In this document: positions 1 to 12,500 of the stretch, one piece after another
How positions within the stretch are numbered: the first letter of the stretch is position 1
Layout of the letters: each line of letters opens with the position of its first letter
Assembly: GCA_903813345.2 (NCBI GenBank)
Contig: CAIIXF020000001.1
Span: 47,323,885 to 47,387,884, forward strand
Direction of reading: 5' to 3'
DNA from: Owenia fusiformis
Taxonomy: Eukaryota > Annelida > Polychaeta > Sabellida > Oweniidae
DNA: 64,000 nt
Made by a program: the position numbers and the translations under genes
Notes under the pieces: model-generated
What the model saw: only the letters and a program-made list of their open reading frames with translations
The model's database searches: none
Told to the model about the DNA's origin: nothing

Positions 1-540
1 TTTCCCAGGGAGAACGTGTTATTATGCAATAAGGAAATATATACGAGTTGACGATCGAGCGAGCGTAAAAAATGAGTACAGATATTGATATCAGTGAGTC
101 AATTAAAAATGGTATCAGGAAATATTATATTCACATGTTATCATACAGATTTTACAAGATCATACAATATATTGTAACGTTTTATATACAGTTGTTGTTC
201 AAGCCTATTGTCTTTGCTTTTTTATTGTTTTGAATTACGAGATACTTTTAGCATTTCATGCCGATCTTTCTTATTGACGTACATTCAAAATACATGTACT
301 TTGAAGTATTTAACACGTTGATACATTGTACCGTTTTACGCTATTTTAGTATTTGGTTGAATTTCTTTTATATTGCGTTAAATAGTATTTTGCACTGCAA
401 TATATTAGATGTAATGAATTTGTTATTGGGTACTTTTTTATATTCTCTCGGGTTGCCTTTTATTTAGCCTATGTGTTACTGTACAACAACATGTTATTAT
501 AATTTGTTTTTAAATTATTGTAACTGAACGAGATACACTA

Positions 541-1322
541 TTCTCCATAAACTTAGCATCCTTAGCTCCCCCATTGAACTACGTGTTAAAGCATCTTTAC
601 TTAACTTGCGATGAAAATACTTATTACTATTGATGAAAACGTAATATGACTTTATTTCCAATATCTCCAAATCTCCAAAAGTTTTTCCTTCAATTACAAT
701 AGGTCGAAAATTGGTGATAAAGATGAATTTTTGAAAATCGTCATTCCCATGTAAACCAATGGAAAATTGTGGGTTCGGGGCAAATCAGATATCAATTATG
801 TAAAAGATTAAAATATTTTTACATAGAAAATAGAATTCTCTAATATTTTCATTCACTAAGTCTTGGTTTTACTTGATGAATACAAAAGTTGCAGAGCGTC
901 AAAGTCATTTTTGAAAATCATTTTCGCCTCTTGTGTTATTTCAATAGGAGATGTTTTGAAAAAACAATTTTGACTTTAAACACCTATAACTTTGTGGAAC
1001 CTGAAGAAACGTACCAATTTTTGTAAAATAAGTTGCAAATTCAGTTGCCTACCTAACTTGTATATTTTTGCAAGGACTCGGATGACTGTTTTTTTCTCGT
1101 ATGACTTGCGACATGTCGATCTTCAAAAAGTCATCAAAATCATTAATTTTCGACCTATTATAATTGAGGAAAAAATTAAGAAAATTTGGAGGAATCGGAA
1201 ATAAGCTCAAATTACTTTTCCATCGATAATATGTATTTTCTTCGCAGATTAAGTAAATAAAAAGGTAAAGAGGCTTTAACACGTTGTTCAATGGGGGAGC
1301 AAAGGTTGCCAAACTTATGGAG
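541..1322. mobile_element. Inverted-repeat (MITE-like) element
   Basis: The arms, about 541-745 and 1105-1322, are imperfect reverse complements. The left arm starts CTCCATAAACTTAGCATCC and the right arm ends GCCAAACTTATGGAGG. The block with TAGGTCGAAAATT in the left arm is matched by AATTTTCGACCTA in the right arm. No transposase frame is present, so it is non-autonomous. Confidence 0.65.
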
Positions 1323-1404
1323 GGGAGTGTACCATCGTTTTATAAAAGGTGGTTGTAAACGGTAACCCCGACACTGTTTTCCTCACACCTTAGCAAGTTG
1401 CTCA

Positions 1405-1735
1405 CTCATATTTTGTGTACACCATTCAAATTCCTACCGGCCTATTGTATTTCACGACCATCAAACTAATAGTCATAATGTTACAGCACTTTAAACAAAA
1501 AATAGAGTATACAAGCTTGAACTCAGGACAATTGATAACCTCAGAACAGAGATCATATCATCAGGCCACGCGTGCTGATGAATGAAGTTGGGTCGTTGAA
1601 AAGGTTGGGCGACATAGTGCTGTAACATAATTATGATTATTAGTCTGATGGTCATGAAATACGGTACACTGCTAGACTGGTAGCAAATTGAATGGTGTAC
1701 AAATGTGCAAAATACGAGCAAAAATATGACGAAAA
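1405..1735. repeat. Foldback repeat
   Basis: The segment TTTGTGTACACCATTCAAAT near 1414 is matched in reverse complement by ATTTGAATGGTGTACAAA-like sequence near 1685-1707. The inner halves also pair (TAATGTTACAGCAC with GTGCTGTAACATAA). The whole forms a hairpin with a short loop. Confidence 0.6.
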
Positions 1736-2299
1736 TGCAGAAGTGCCGTTTCACCAAACTGTAATGTATTGTGTCATATTGACTATAGTGTACAATAATA
1801 TTGATTTTTGTTTTTTAATTTTGCATCGCATTACGTTAAAATACAATTCCCTCTATTAGTTTGGAAGATAATTGTGCATCACTTATTAGAAAAGCACAAA
1901 ATAAAATCTTTCATCAGTAACGATAACATATAAATCATGCAACGAAAATACATACCAAACCTTTGAGGGCTAGTCATTAGTGATAGGCATTTGTTTGCAT
2001 TAATTTTAGCGCATATTATCGCAATTATGTAAGGTATGTACCCGGGGGTATGTATCGCAATGTAGTACTACTGATTGTTCAAGTCAAATGCACAGGATTG
2101 CGTTATGTTGTACCATTTTACGATATTGTTTTTTTGCATTATATCGCTTTTTGTATAAGACTGTTTTATCTTAATGTTATTTTGTATTTTAAATACATGT
2201 TTCTTTATTTTGCAATAAAACAACGTTCTTTGTTCGTGATTTGCATGTTTAACAAGTATGTCAAATACGTTCTATGTCAAATACGTTCAACAATCATTT

Positions 2300-3340
2300 A
2301 AGTATCTCGCTACTAAGGTAAAGGTAATATATGTTCAAACTGCGAGAGAAAATTACTCACTTTGATTACCGATTGAAATTGTAACTTGACAACGGATTAG
2401 GGATTATCATTTGTCATTGTCTTCGTCCTTTTTAAATTAAGGATCCATTGTCTGGAAGACGGCATATGTGGCCGTATCTGGATTTGCCACTTCAAATCAT
2501 TCAATAACGTTTTTATCGTGTGATCCTCTGTATTGCTACTGAGATTGTCCCTTCGCACCAATATTTTCTGTATTGCGACGGAGATGATCAACGGGGACAA
2601 TCTCAGTAACAATACAGATTGGTACAGCACAAGAACTGACCATTACATTTACATTGGGCTGAAATATCCATATTTACTCACCATTTACAAAAATATTATT
2701 CGTCTGATCGCCTAATAATCCTATACCGAGTATCGCATTTAGTATCAATGACCAGGGTTGGTCTGACAAATCATTTTGGACATTTATATATTTCCTAACC
2801 ACAAAATCAACATCTCTAACCTACAATTACGTTTCTCTTATTTATGTCTCCGGGATAGTGATCAAATCGACTTTCCAAAATCGCTTGGCAGCGGCGATTT
2901 CTAAAACTTTATACCTTTGCAAAGTAATCTAAAATGACCAATTCATTGACATGCAAAATGTCAGCTACAACCTACCATTTGTTACACACCATGACCGCTG
3001 AACGCCGATAATCACCGACAGCCGAAGGAGAATGCCATCCATAAAAAGTTAGAGATGGTTCACTCGATGGTTTCAAAAGTGTTTTGGTTTTGAAAACTGT
3101 CCATTATATCTAGTTATTGATATGAATTATATTTTTCCACAACCATGGGGTATTTATAGGATATCCTATGATTTTGAGGAATATCATTTTTATCTACGAG
3201 GTGATATTGGTATCTGCACGAGAGAGCAAAGAGAATGAGTGCATATATCACCGAGTAGATTAAAATGATATTCGGAAAAAATCATAGGATGTTCTTATTA
3301 TCCTTCACAAGGAGTGTACAAAATGCATAATACCATTGCA
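2300..3340. other. Intergenic stretch with two hairpins
   Basis: No gene is recognisable. A hairpin at about 2528-2620 pairs CTGTATTGCTACTGAGATTG with CAATCTCAGTAACAATACAG. A second, larger one at about 3155-3300 pairs ATCCTATGATTTTGAGGAAT with the ATTCGGAAAAAATCATAGGAT side. Confidence 0.55.
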
Positions 3341-3751
3341 AAATGAATTCCATGCCAAATAGAATCAATTTGGCGGGAAATCAACAAGCGGAGTATATCG
3401 TCACACTATCCTCCGCATATTGGGTTTCTGGAGTATATCGTGGCAATATCCTCCAGTTCAATATCTCTAACATCATGGAACGATTTCCACAAAAATCTAT
3501 CCCCCGATCTATCCTAACGTTTTTGCATTGTTATTATTTCATTATTACCGTCATATTCATAGCGTATCATGTCAAAATAAAACTTAATCACTTATTCACC
3601 ACATATTGTTTTTGCAACTGGAGTCAAAACGACGCTGGTAGATGTTTGAGACACGTTAGTAAATTACGAATAATCTATTTATAAACAATCACATTAAGTT
3701 GTAAAATATCCTATGTTAAACCTAAGTCACATTTGTCGTTTGTCATACGAC

Positions 3752-3905
3752 AGGTGACATCGGCAGCAGATCGCAGAAACTGGAACGAACGTTTGCCACA
3801 AGGACACCCTGCATTTGCCTTCGTATCTGGGGAAAATACACACTTCAAGTTGACACAGTACGGTGATCGCGAATCGCGATTGAAAGGTCATCACGGAAAC
3901 CATGG
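3752..3905 (+). CDS. Orphan exon-like open stretch, unknown product
   Basis: This is an open frame on the plus strand, preceded by CAG and reading VTSAADRRNWNERLPQGHPA followed by FAFVSGENTHFKLTQYGD. Its composition is more GC-rich and balanced than the surrounding AT-rich DNA, as expected for an exon. I do not recognise the protein. The downstream boundary is unclear because no good donor follows, and no partner exons are visible. It could be an isolated exon of a gene lying mostly left of the window, or a decayed mobile-element fragment. Confidence 0.3.
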
Positions 3906-4739
3906 TTTAATATCAACATGCATTCAAAATGTACAATATGTAAAATATTATATTTTCAAATTGATTAACTCTTCATCCTTGGGTTAACTCAACATTATAT
4001 AATGGGCATCCAGCTGCCCATGATCATATTCAGTTATCATTATTACATCTCTTTATTTCCCATTTAGCATGGAATAGAAATAGGATAATTGAATACAAAT
4101 AGAAGTGGAAATAATCCAATTTGAATGTGATCTCTCAATTCAAATAAAAACGGAGGAGATTTTTGACTGTATTGGTAAAATTGTTATATCCGACGGGCGT
4201 ACAGTGGCAGAATGAACTAGCTCAAACTCGTGTTAAATCCATCATTTGCATGACAGGGAACAATATTTCACCGGCTGGACTGTCCAGTGAATTCATTTAT
4301 AAAGTTCACTATCCACGCAGAGCAAGCAAGCGTTTTAAATTTTACAGTTTTATGGTTTGTCAATCCTTATCCTATATATTCACATAACAAATGTTTACAA
4401 AATGTGTGTTTTCAAACCGACCACTCATCCATAACTCAAGTATTGGCGTCTATATTTGTTTCGATTGTTATAAGCTAACTAGCCGCACAAACTACTCAGC
4501 TTGATTACATTTTCTTTCATATAGATTTGTACAAAGGCAAAAAATAATTAGGTGTATTCCCAGGTATACATTCACCAATCAGAAATTATAAATATTCAAA
4601 GTAGGACATGCACGATGGGATTGGAAGGTACAAAGCGTATAGTTACATTCCCGGGGAAAATCCTCCCGGGGACAGATTAATGTTCCCTCTATTGACCAAA
4701 CTAGGTACTATTACTTCACTCCACCTTTTGAAAATAACT

Positions 4740-6230
4740 AACTCATATATATATCTTTTATTGACTCTTTAGATGTCATGACCTGACATATTAGTCATTA
4801 CAAAATGAAATTTCACAAAACTACACTACACTACACTAATATATACAATTTATACAAAAAACTTGTTATTTACATATGTTATAATATACTTTAGGTGTGA
4901 TGCATCCAAAATGTTAATCTCCAGGCAAGTTTAAGTTTTTGAATGATTTTGTAATAAAACTTCCAACTTGCTTTTGCACATATTTATCTTTTGAAGATAT
5001 TAACATAATGAATGTATTTTCAGGATCATGTTGATCAACATTAATTTTGCTAGTGATGTTGTCAAACAATATTTTTCTATTTTCTCTATGTAAATGGCAT
5101 TTTATCATGAAATGAACCTCATCTTCTATTTTCCCACAAAAGTTACATAATCTTTCATATTCAGGTTTTGGCCGTGGTTTTACATGTCTACCCAGTTCTA
5201 TTTGTAATTTATGTGAACTTAATCTCAGTTGTGAAATTGACTGCCTGTGATTTTTGTTTTCAAGGCTTAAATATTGTTCTCTTTCAAAAGTTGTTTTGAA
5301 TTTAATGTATGTTCTTAAAACTGGGTATAATTGTAAATCACACTTCCATTTCTCCTTATAATTTTGGTACAATATTTTAGTTAGGTTCTTTTTAAATACA
5401 TAGTCATCCTCAACAACTTGTTCATTCCAAGTGCTTTGGAGATTACAATCTTTTAAAATATTATGAACCTTACTTGACCAAGTATTTTTAAATCCTAAAC
5501 TGTACATTTCATAATCATATAGATATGCTTTATAAAGGAGGTTATCTGGACAAAGTTGTATAAGCCGTATCCAATATTTAATAAGATGAATATCAAAGCA
5601 CAAACTAAGTGGAAAACGACCCAGCTCTCCATAGACTGCTAGGGTTGCAGTTGATGTTTTCACACCAAGGATGCTTTTTAAAAAGGACAGGTGAATAGTT
5701 TCAAGTGACTTGATATGTTTTTTACTTGACCATATTTCTGAACCATACATCAAAATTGGTTGGACAAGTGAATCAAATAAATGTAAGGCAACGGGTATGG
5801 GAATGTCATTAAACTTGTGATATTGTTGCTTTATTTTGAATAAAGCTTTTCTAGATTGTTCTTTAAGATAGCATATTTGTTTATCAAAATTATTTTTACT
5901 GTTGAAGATACACCCTAGGTATTTGTAGTCTTCTACACATGCAATCACTTCATCATTGAATTTAAAAGTTTCATCTGATTTAGAGTTAAAAATAATAGCC
6001 TTTGTTTTAACTGTGTTGACAATAAGATGATAGTTTCTGCAAAAATCAAAGAGAGAGTCTAGCATAGATTGCGCCCCAGATTTAGAGCTAGCCATTAATA
6101 CTAAGTCATCAGCCCAAAGTAGATGGTTTAAAGAAACACCTTCAAACTCGACACCATGTTCTGAGGGAAGAAAATCTTTCAAGTCATCTAAAAAATGGTT
6201 GAAAAGATATGTACTGAGAACATACCCTTT
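4740..6230 (-). mobile_element. 5'-truncated non-LTR retrotransposon (LINE), reverse transcriptase C-terminal half
   Basis: An open frame ending at the stop at 4914 reads into a non-LTR reverse transcriptase. It shows YVLSTYLFNHFLDDL, the palm motif LLWADDLVLMA with the catalytic Ala-Asp-Asp, then a thumb-like region and a C-terminal cysteine/histidine motif (LCNFCGKIEDEVHFMIKC). The frame is open for about 440 codons, which suggests a fairly young insertion. The 5' end stops abruptly near 6230, as is typical after incomplete reverse transcription. The minus-strand 3' untranslated part runs to about 4740. It sits exactly where exon 4 of the duplicated oxygenase gene would be expected. Confidence 0.8.
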
Positions 6231-6344
6231 GTAAAAATGGGTCATGAACCTCAGATTATATGTGTGATGCCTTATCGATATCAACACGCAGGTATTGCCA
6301 ACAAAATGGATCCATCGGAGCAAAGGGTCATGGGAAATGTACGT

Positions 6345-6541
6345 CAAATTGGGTGTCCCACAAAATGTACACACACGAATTGGGAAAAACTTTTTTTATC
6401 GAAACAGCTGAACATTTCAGAAGATGAAGAAAATTCATTAGCAATTTCAATTCGCAATTAGAAAATTAATTTGTAATTACTGTAAAGTTAACATTTTCAT
6501 ATACCATCATGATCGATGTAGAGCTGGGACACCCTGTACAC
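6345..6541. mobile_element. Short MITE with mariner-like ends
   Basis: The left end reads GGGTGTCCCACAAAATGTAC and the right end GGGACACCCTGTACA, so the termini are inverted. The element is about 195 bp long and interrupts intron 3 sequence that is otherwise shared between the two oxygenase copies. Confidence 0.5.
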
Positions 6542-7111
6542 AGCGTATTTTGCATATGAGGCCTGTTTATACTCGCAGGTGTAAAACAATACTAGTGCAA
6601 TAAAAGCTGTGTAAGTAGAGCAAATTTGGTACCCCTTAAAGTGTTTCACTCAAAAGGTGTTCCACTTGCAGAGATTAACATTGGATTAGTGGATTTAGTT
6701 GAACAAGTGTTCAATTTCAAGAGGTGTTCCCCTTACACATGAGCTGTTTTTACTGTATACATATTACATATTCCCATTAATTCAATTTGTGTCTGATCAT
6801 ATATAATATTTAAGATGCTATATGAGTTTTTATCAATCATTTTTACCCTCTCCCCTGTTTCTAGCGTCTCAGGGTCGATCCTTCGAAGGATTCTCGAGTC
6901 AGTGGATACATACACACCATCTCCAAGATTTGTGATCGAGACCGGATTGTTATCCGAAGGAGTTGGACGAGTGAAATACGAAGCAAACCTTTAACAAAAT
7001 AAACAAATAAAAATCGTTTTATTGTTCTTACCACCTGCCATATTGTTAAATAGACAAGCAGGATTATTAGAAATTACTGTTTCTAGTTTCACCTTATTAT
7101 TCTTGTATGAT

Positions 7112-9306
7112 AAATCGTCGCGTGAGAATAACTTTGTACTAACTGCCATTTTCAAAAAAATTGAGATAGACATGGAATTTTACTATTTGAAACACAGGCT
7201 TTCATCTCAGATACATGCCCCATCTCAATTCCTTCTCATTAAGCTAGAATTCAGTGTGAAATTGTACCATCTCCAGACAAACAGCTTATTTCTAATTTCA
7301 AATTGTCATATCTGATATCAACTGTTTCAAACAATCAACTCTCTAAGAATTGGTCATGTGACTTGCAAAACTTGGAGTTATAACAATCTTATATTAAAAC
7401 GAAGTATGCCAATATACATGTTATTGTATCTAGAATGAAATAATGTTTTGTAACACAATACCATGCCAGTTTGCATGCCTGGCCTTTCATGTTTTAGTTT
7501 TAGAACTATTACAAGTAGATCAAAAAAATAAAATGATACAGTATGTGTAATCCCATGTATATTCAAATTATATGCCCTCAATTACTCTTTGTATTATGGA
7601 TGCTCATTGGATTATTCATGGCCACATGATATGAAATAGAATTACTAATTTCCTCGAAAACCCAAATCCTTGCTACCAGGGAAGATGAAAAGTACAAATG
7701 ACCAGTTAATTAGATCATGTGAGCAGTCAAAAGTACCCTTTATCTTCCCTGCTACCAGGTCTTATAGGGGTTTGAATGGCCAAATGCAATAGAAATGCAT
7801 ATACGAAGCTGTCATCATTAGATGTTGAAACTGAAAGACTACTTATTTGTTTCTTCAAATAGAGTACATTTAGGTTATATACTAGATATAGTAATCAAAA
7901 CAAATAGTAACTGTCATATTTTGCACTACATTGCTCAAAGGCAATTACTGTCTGTATACTATTGAAATCTCTTTCAAAATGATGTTTTATAGTTTGTGGA
8001 AAAAAGCTAAATCTATTTAAACTAGCTTTAACTTTTACTGACCATACACTATATCAATAAGGAGTTATCTTTATGTTAGTATAGTCCCTTAAAACACTTA
8101 TTTTATTTTATTTTCATCTATGATTTACTTTGGGCTTTTCACTGAACATCTGGGATCTTTTTAGTTATTTTATTTCTAGTATGTTTTTCAGATTTGTCCT
8201 TTCTTTTGCATTTTTGGGATCATTGTTTTTAGATCATCTACATTTTATTTTGGATAAGTAACAAATTGGTTCAATTTCTTTACAAAGAGCCACTCTAAGT
8301 CTCCACTTCTACAATTGCTTCAATTCCCAATTGTACTCCACAGAGTAGCAAACAACAGAAAATGAATGGATAATGATAGCTGCATCCCAATGAACAAAAT
8401 GTGATTACCTAAATCGAGGTTTCATCACTTTCATTAATCTAAAATGAATTAGAAATTATTTTTCTATTTTCAAATTTCTTCCATGTGCATGTAATAAAAA
8501 TTGGTTTTGTCTTAGGCCCTAAGGATCTGAAACCTGCTGGTCAAAATGGAATTACGGACCAGTTGCAATGTTATTCTCCTATACCCAGTGAAAAAATCAA
8601 CTGGTCTGTATCAAAAATAACCTGATAATGACCAGCGGACCGACCCTTAGGGGATACATTGTAATGTGCTGGGAGGTTTAGGCTACAGGGTTTATACTGA
8701 GGGAAATATGTGGGGGACCGTACTGGCATCATTGGTTTCAATGCATTGTATTTCTGCCTTAGTTTCAAAGGCAATAAATTCTTTTTGAAGGGTGTCCTGA
8801 GATTCCAAAATTAAGAAATAATTGTACCTATTTGAGAAATTGATTTTAAAGTTTTATAAATTGAATTTTCTTTATTTTATTAAATAATATTCTTTGGTTT
8901 TTGAAGATTTTTCATTCTAGATACAATAACATGCATATTGGCATACTTCGTTTTAATCTAAGATTGTTATAACTCCAAGTTTTGCAAGTCACATGACCAA
9001 TTCTTAGAGAGTTGATTGGTTGAAACAGTTGATATCAGATATGACAATTTGAAATTAGAAATAAGCTGTTATTCCGGTGGGAAATTGTATCAACTCCATT
9101 TCCATAGTTTTAAAAAAGGATCTTGTAAATTGTTTCAAGGTATGATATTTCATATAAGATATCTCTAGGGTGAGACCAGGTGACATACAAAAAATCAAGT
9201 TTCACATAGCAATACTAAGTAAGATACAGACCTCTAAACTTTCAACCCTTGATTTCTCAGTTCCGTAAAAATGTGACATAGTACAAAGTTATTCTCATGC
9301 GACGAA
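7112..9306. repeat. Long inverted repeat, arms of about 330-390 bp around a 1.5 kb core
   Basis: The left arm (7112-7440) and right arm (8918-9306) are reverse complements over most of their length. CGTCGCGTGAGAATAACTTT on the left corresponds to AAAGTTATTCTCATGCGACG on the right. The segments around CAAAACTTGGAGTTATAAC also match. The core contains no convincing protein. It lies in intron 2 of the truncated oxygenase copy and is probably a non-autonomous DNA transposon. Confidence 0.65.
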
Positions 9307-9440
9307 ATATCACTTTTTATCCGATAGCCATAGCCATGGACATTCACATTTACTTCACCATCACCTTGCTCAAACTGCGTGTGAGATGTGTGCTATGTCG
9401 AGTGTCCAGAAAATGGAGAAAGAGTCGAAGGCAAATATAC

Positions 9441-9597
9441 AAAGCCGGCTTTCAAAGCCGGCTTTTAAAGCCGGCTTCTACAGTACATCAGAAGCCGGCT
9501 TCTGGCGTCATCAAGAAGCCGGCTTTTAAAAGCCGGCTTCGAATGACTTACAGAAGCCGGCTTCTGCTGTTACCAAGAAGCCAGTTTTAAAAGCCAG
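9441..9597. repeat. Left minisatellite of AAGCCGGCTT palindromes
   Basis: The 10-bp perfect palindrome AAGCCGGCTT recurs many times with spacers of about 5-25 bp, some of them decayed to AAGCCAG. It borders the satellite on the left. Confidence 0.85.
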
Positions 9598-9599
9598 AT

Positions 9600-12500
9600 T
9601 CTCTCTCAATCATTTTGTTGTGCAATATGCATCTTATTCTAGTATAATTAGCATGGAAATGAGAAAAAAAATGAAAATAAGTAAAATTGTAACATATTGC
9701 AAGATTTTTTGCAAAAAGTAATTTCAAACCAAAACTATGGGGGAAATTTAATTCTAAGTAAAAATATCGATGAATTAAATCATGTTCGTTAAATAAGAGT
9801 AGATTATGCATTGCATTTCTGTTTGATAAAAACGCATCGCTCATTTTACAAAACTGGCTCCAACTTGGAGCCAGTTTCAAATCAGCTCGCTTCATCTTAC
9901 ACAAGCTATGTAGGGGCAATCTAGCAACTGGGAATCACGGGATACTGTTTCATGATAATTGTTATGTGCATAATGCATCTTATTCTCGTATAATTTGCAT
10001 GAAAATGAGATAAAACTGAAAAATACGTATAATTATTACATATTTCAAGATATTTTGGAAAAGGTCATTTCAAGCCAAAACTATGACAGTAAATTGAATT
10101 GTAAGCACAGATATCGATGAATAAGATCACATTCATTAAATCAGAATAGATTATGCATTGCATTTCCGTTTAATAAAAACGCACCGCGGGATACTGTCTC
10201 ACGATCATTTCTATGGGCATTATGTATTTTATTCTCCTATAATTTGCATGAAAATGAGAAAAAACTGAAAAATACGTAAAATTGTTACTTATTTCAAGTA
10301 TCCCGTGATTCAAAGTTGCTAGATTGTCCCTACATAGCTTGTGTAAGATGGAGCGAGCTGATTTGTAAACTGGCTCCAAGTTGGGGCCAGTTTTGAAAAA
10401 TGAGCGGTGCATTTTTATAAAACGGAAATGCAATGCATAATCTGTTCTGATTTAGTGAACATGATCTAATTCATCAATATTTTTACTCAGACTTCAAATT
10501 TCTCTTATAGTTTTGGCTTGAAAAGACTTTTTCCAAAAAATCTTGAAATATGTAATAATTTTACGTATTTTTCAGTTTTTTCTCATTTTCATGCAAATTA
10601 TACGAGAATAAGATGCATAATGCACATAGAAATGATCGTAAGACAGTATCCCGTGATTCCCAGTTGCTAGATTGTCCCTACATAGCTTGTGTAAGATGAA
10701 GCGAGCTGATTTGTAAACTGGCTCCAAGTTGGAGCCAGTTTTAAAAAATGAGCGGTGCGTTTTTATTTAACGGAAATGCAATGCATAATCTGTTCTGATT
10801 TAGTGAACGTGATCTAATTCATCGATATTTTTACTTAGAAATGAATTTTCTCTCATAGTTTTGGCTTGAAATGACTTTTCGCAAAAAATCTTGAAATAAG
10901 TAACAATTTTACGTATTTTTCAGTTTTTTCTCATTTTCATGCAAATTATACGAGAATAAAATGCATAGTGCACATAGACATGATCGTGAGACAGTATCCC
11001 GTCATTCCCAGTTGCTAGATTGTCCCTATATAGCTTGTGTAAGATGGAGCGAGCTGATTTGTAAACTGGCTTCAAGTTGGAGCCAGTTTTGAAAAATGAG
11101 CGGCGCGTTTTTATTTAACAAAAATGCAATGCATAATCTGTTGTGATTTTGTGAACGTGATCTAATTCATCGATATTTTTACTTAGAAATGAATTTACTG
11201 TCATAGTTTTGGCTTGAAATGACTTTTTCCAAAAAATCTTGAAATATGTAATAATTTTACGTATTTTTCAGTTTTATCTCATTTTCATGCAAATTATACG
11301 AGAATAAGATGCATAATGCACAAAGAAATGATCGTGAGACAGTATCCCTTGATTCCAAGTTGCTAGATTGTCCCTACATAGCTTGTGTAAGATGGAGGGA
11401 GCTGATTTGTAAACTGGCTCCAAGTACAGTTGGAGCCAGTTTTGAAAAATGAGCGGTGCGTTTTTATTAAACGGAAATGCAATGCATAATCTATTCTGAT
11501 TTAGTGAACTTGATCTAATTCATCGATATTTTTACTTAGAAATGAATTTTCTCTCATAGTTTTGGCTTGAAATGACTTTTTGCAAAAAATCTTGAATTAA
11601 ATAACAATTTTACGTATTTTCTCATTTTCATGCACATTATACGAGAATAAGATGCATAATGCACATAGAAATGATCGTGAGACAGAATCCCGTGATTCCC
11701 AGTTGCTAGATTTTCCCTACATAGCTTGTGTAAGATGGAGCGAGCTGATTTGTGAACTGGCTCCAAGTTGGAGCCAGTTTTAAAAAATGAGCGGTGCGTT
11801 TTTATTTAACAAAAATGCAATGCATAATCTGTTCTGATTTAGTGAACGTGATCTAATTCATCGATATTTTTACTTAGAAATGAATTTTCTCTCATAGTTT
11901 TGGCTTGAAATGACTTTTCGCAAAAAATCTTGAAATAAGTAACAATTTTACGTATTTTTCAGTTTTTTCTCATTTTCATGCATATTATACGAGAATAAAA
12001 TGCATAGTGCACATAGACATGATCGTGAGACAGTATCCCGTGATTCCCAGTTGCTAGATTGTCCCTATATAGCTTGTGTAAGATGGAGCGAGCTGATTTG
12101 TAAACTGGCTCCAAGTTGGAGCCAGTTTTGAAAAATGAGCGGCGCGTTTTTATTTAACAAAAATGCAATGCATAATCTGTTGTGATTTTGTGAACGTGAT
12201 CTAATTCATCGATATTTTTACTTGGAAATGAATTTACTGTCATAGTTTTGGCTTGAAATGACTTTTTCCAAAAAATCTTGAAATATGTAATAATTTTACG
12301 TATTTTTCAGTTTTATCTCATTTTCATGCAAATTATACGAGAATAAGATGCATAATGCACAAAGAAATGATCGTGAGACAGTATCCCTTGATTCCAAGTT
12401 GCTAGATTGTCCCTACATAGCTTGTGTAAGATGGAGCGAGCTGATTTGTAAACTGGCTCCAAGTACAGTTGGAGCCAGTTTTGAAAAATGAGCGGTGGGT

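Noticed and set aside
2050-2301. Possible mitochondrial-type hydrophobic protein or nuclear mitochondrial insert
   Set aside because: The translation is T-rich noise without any recognisable respiratory-chain motif.
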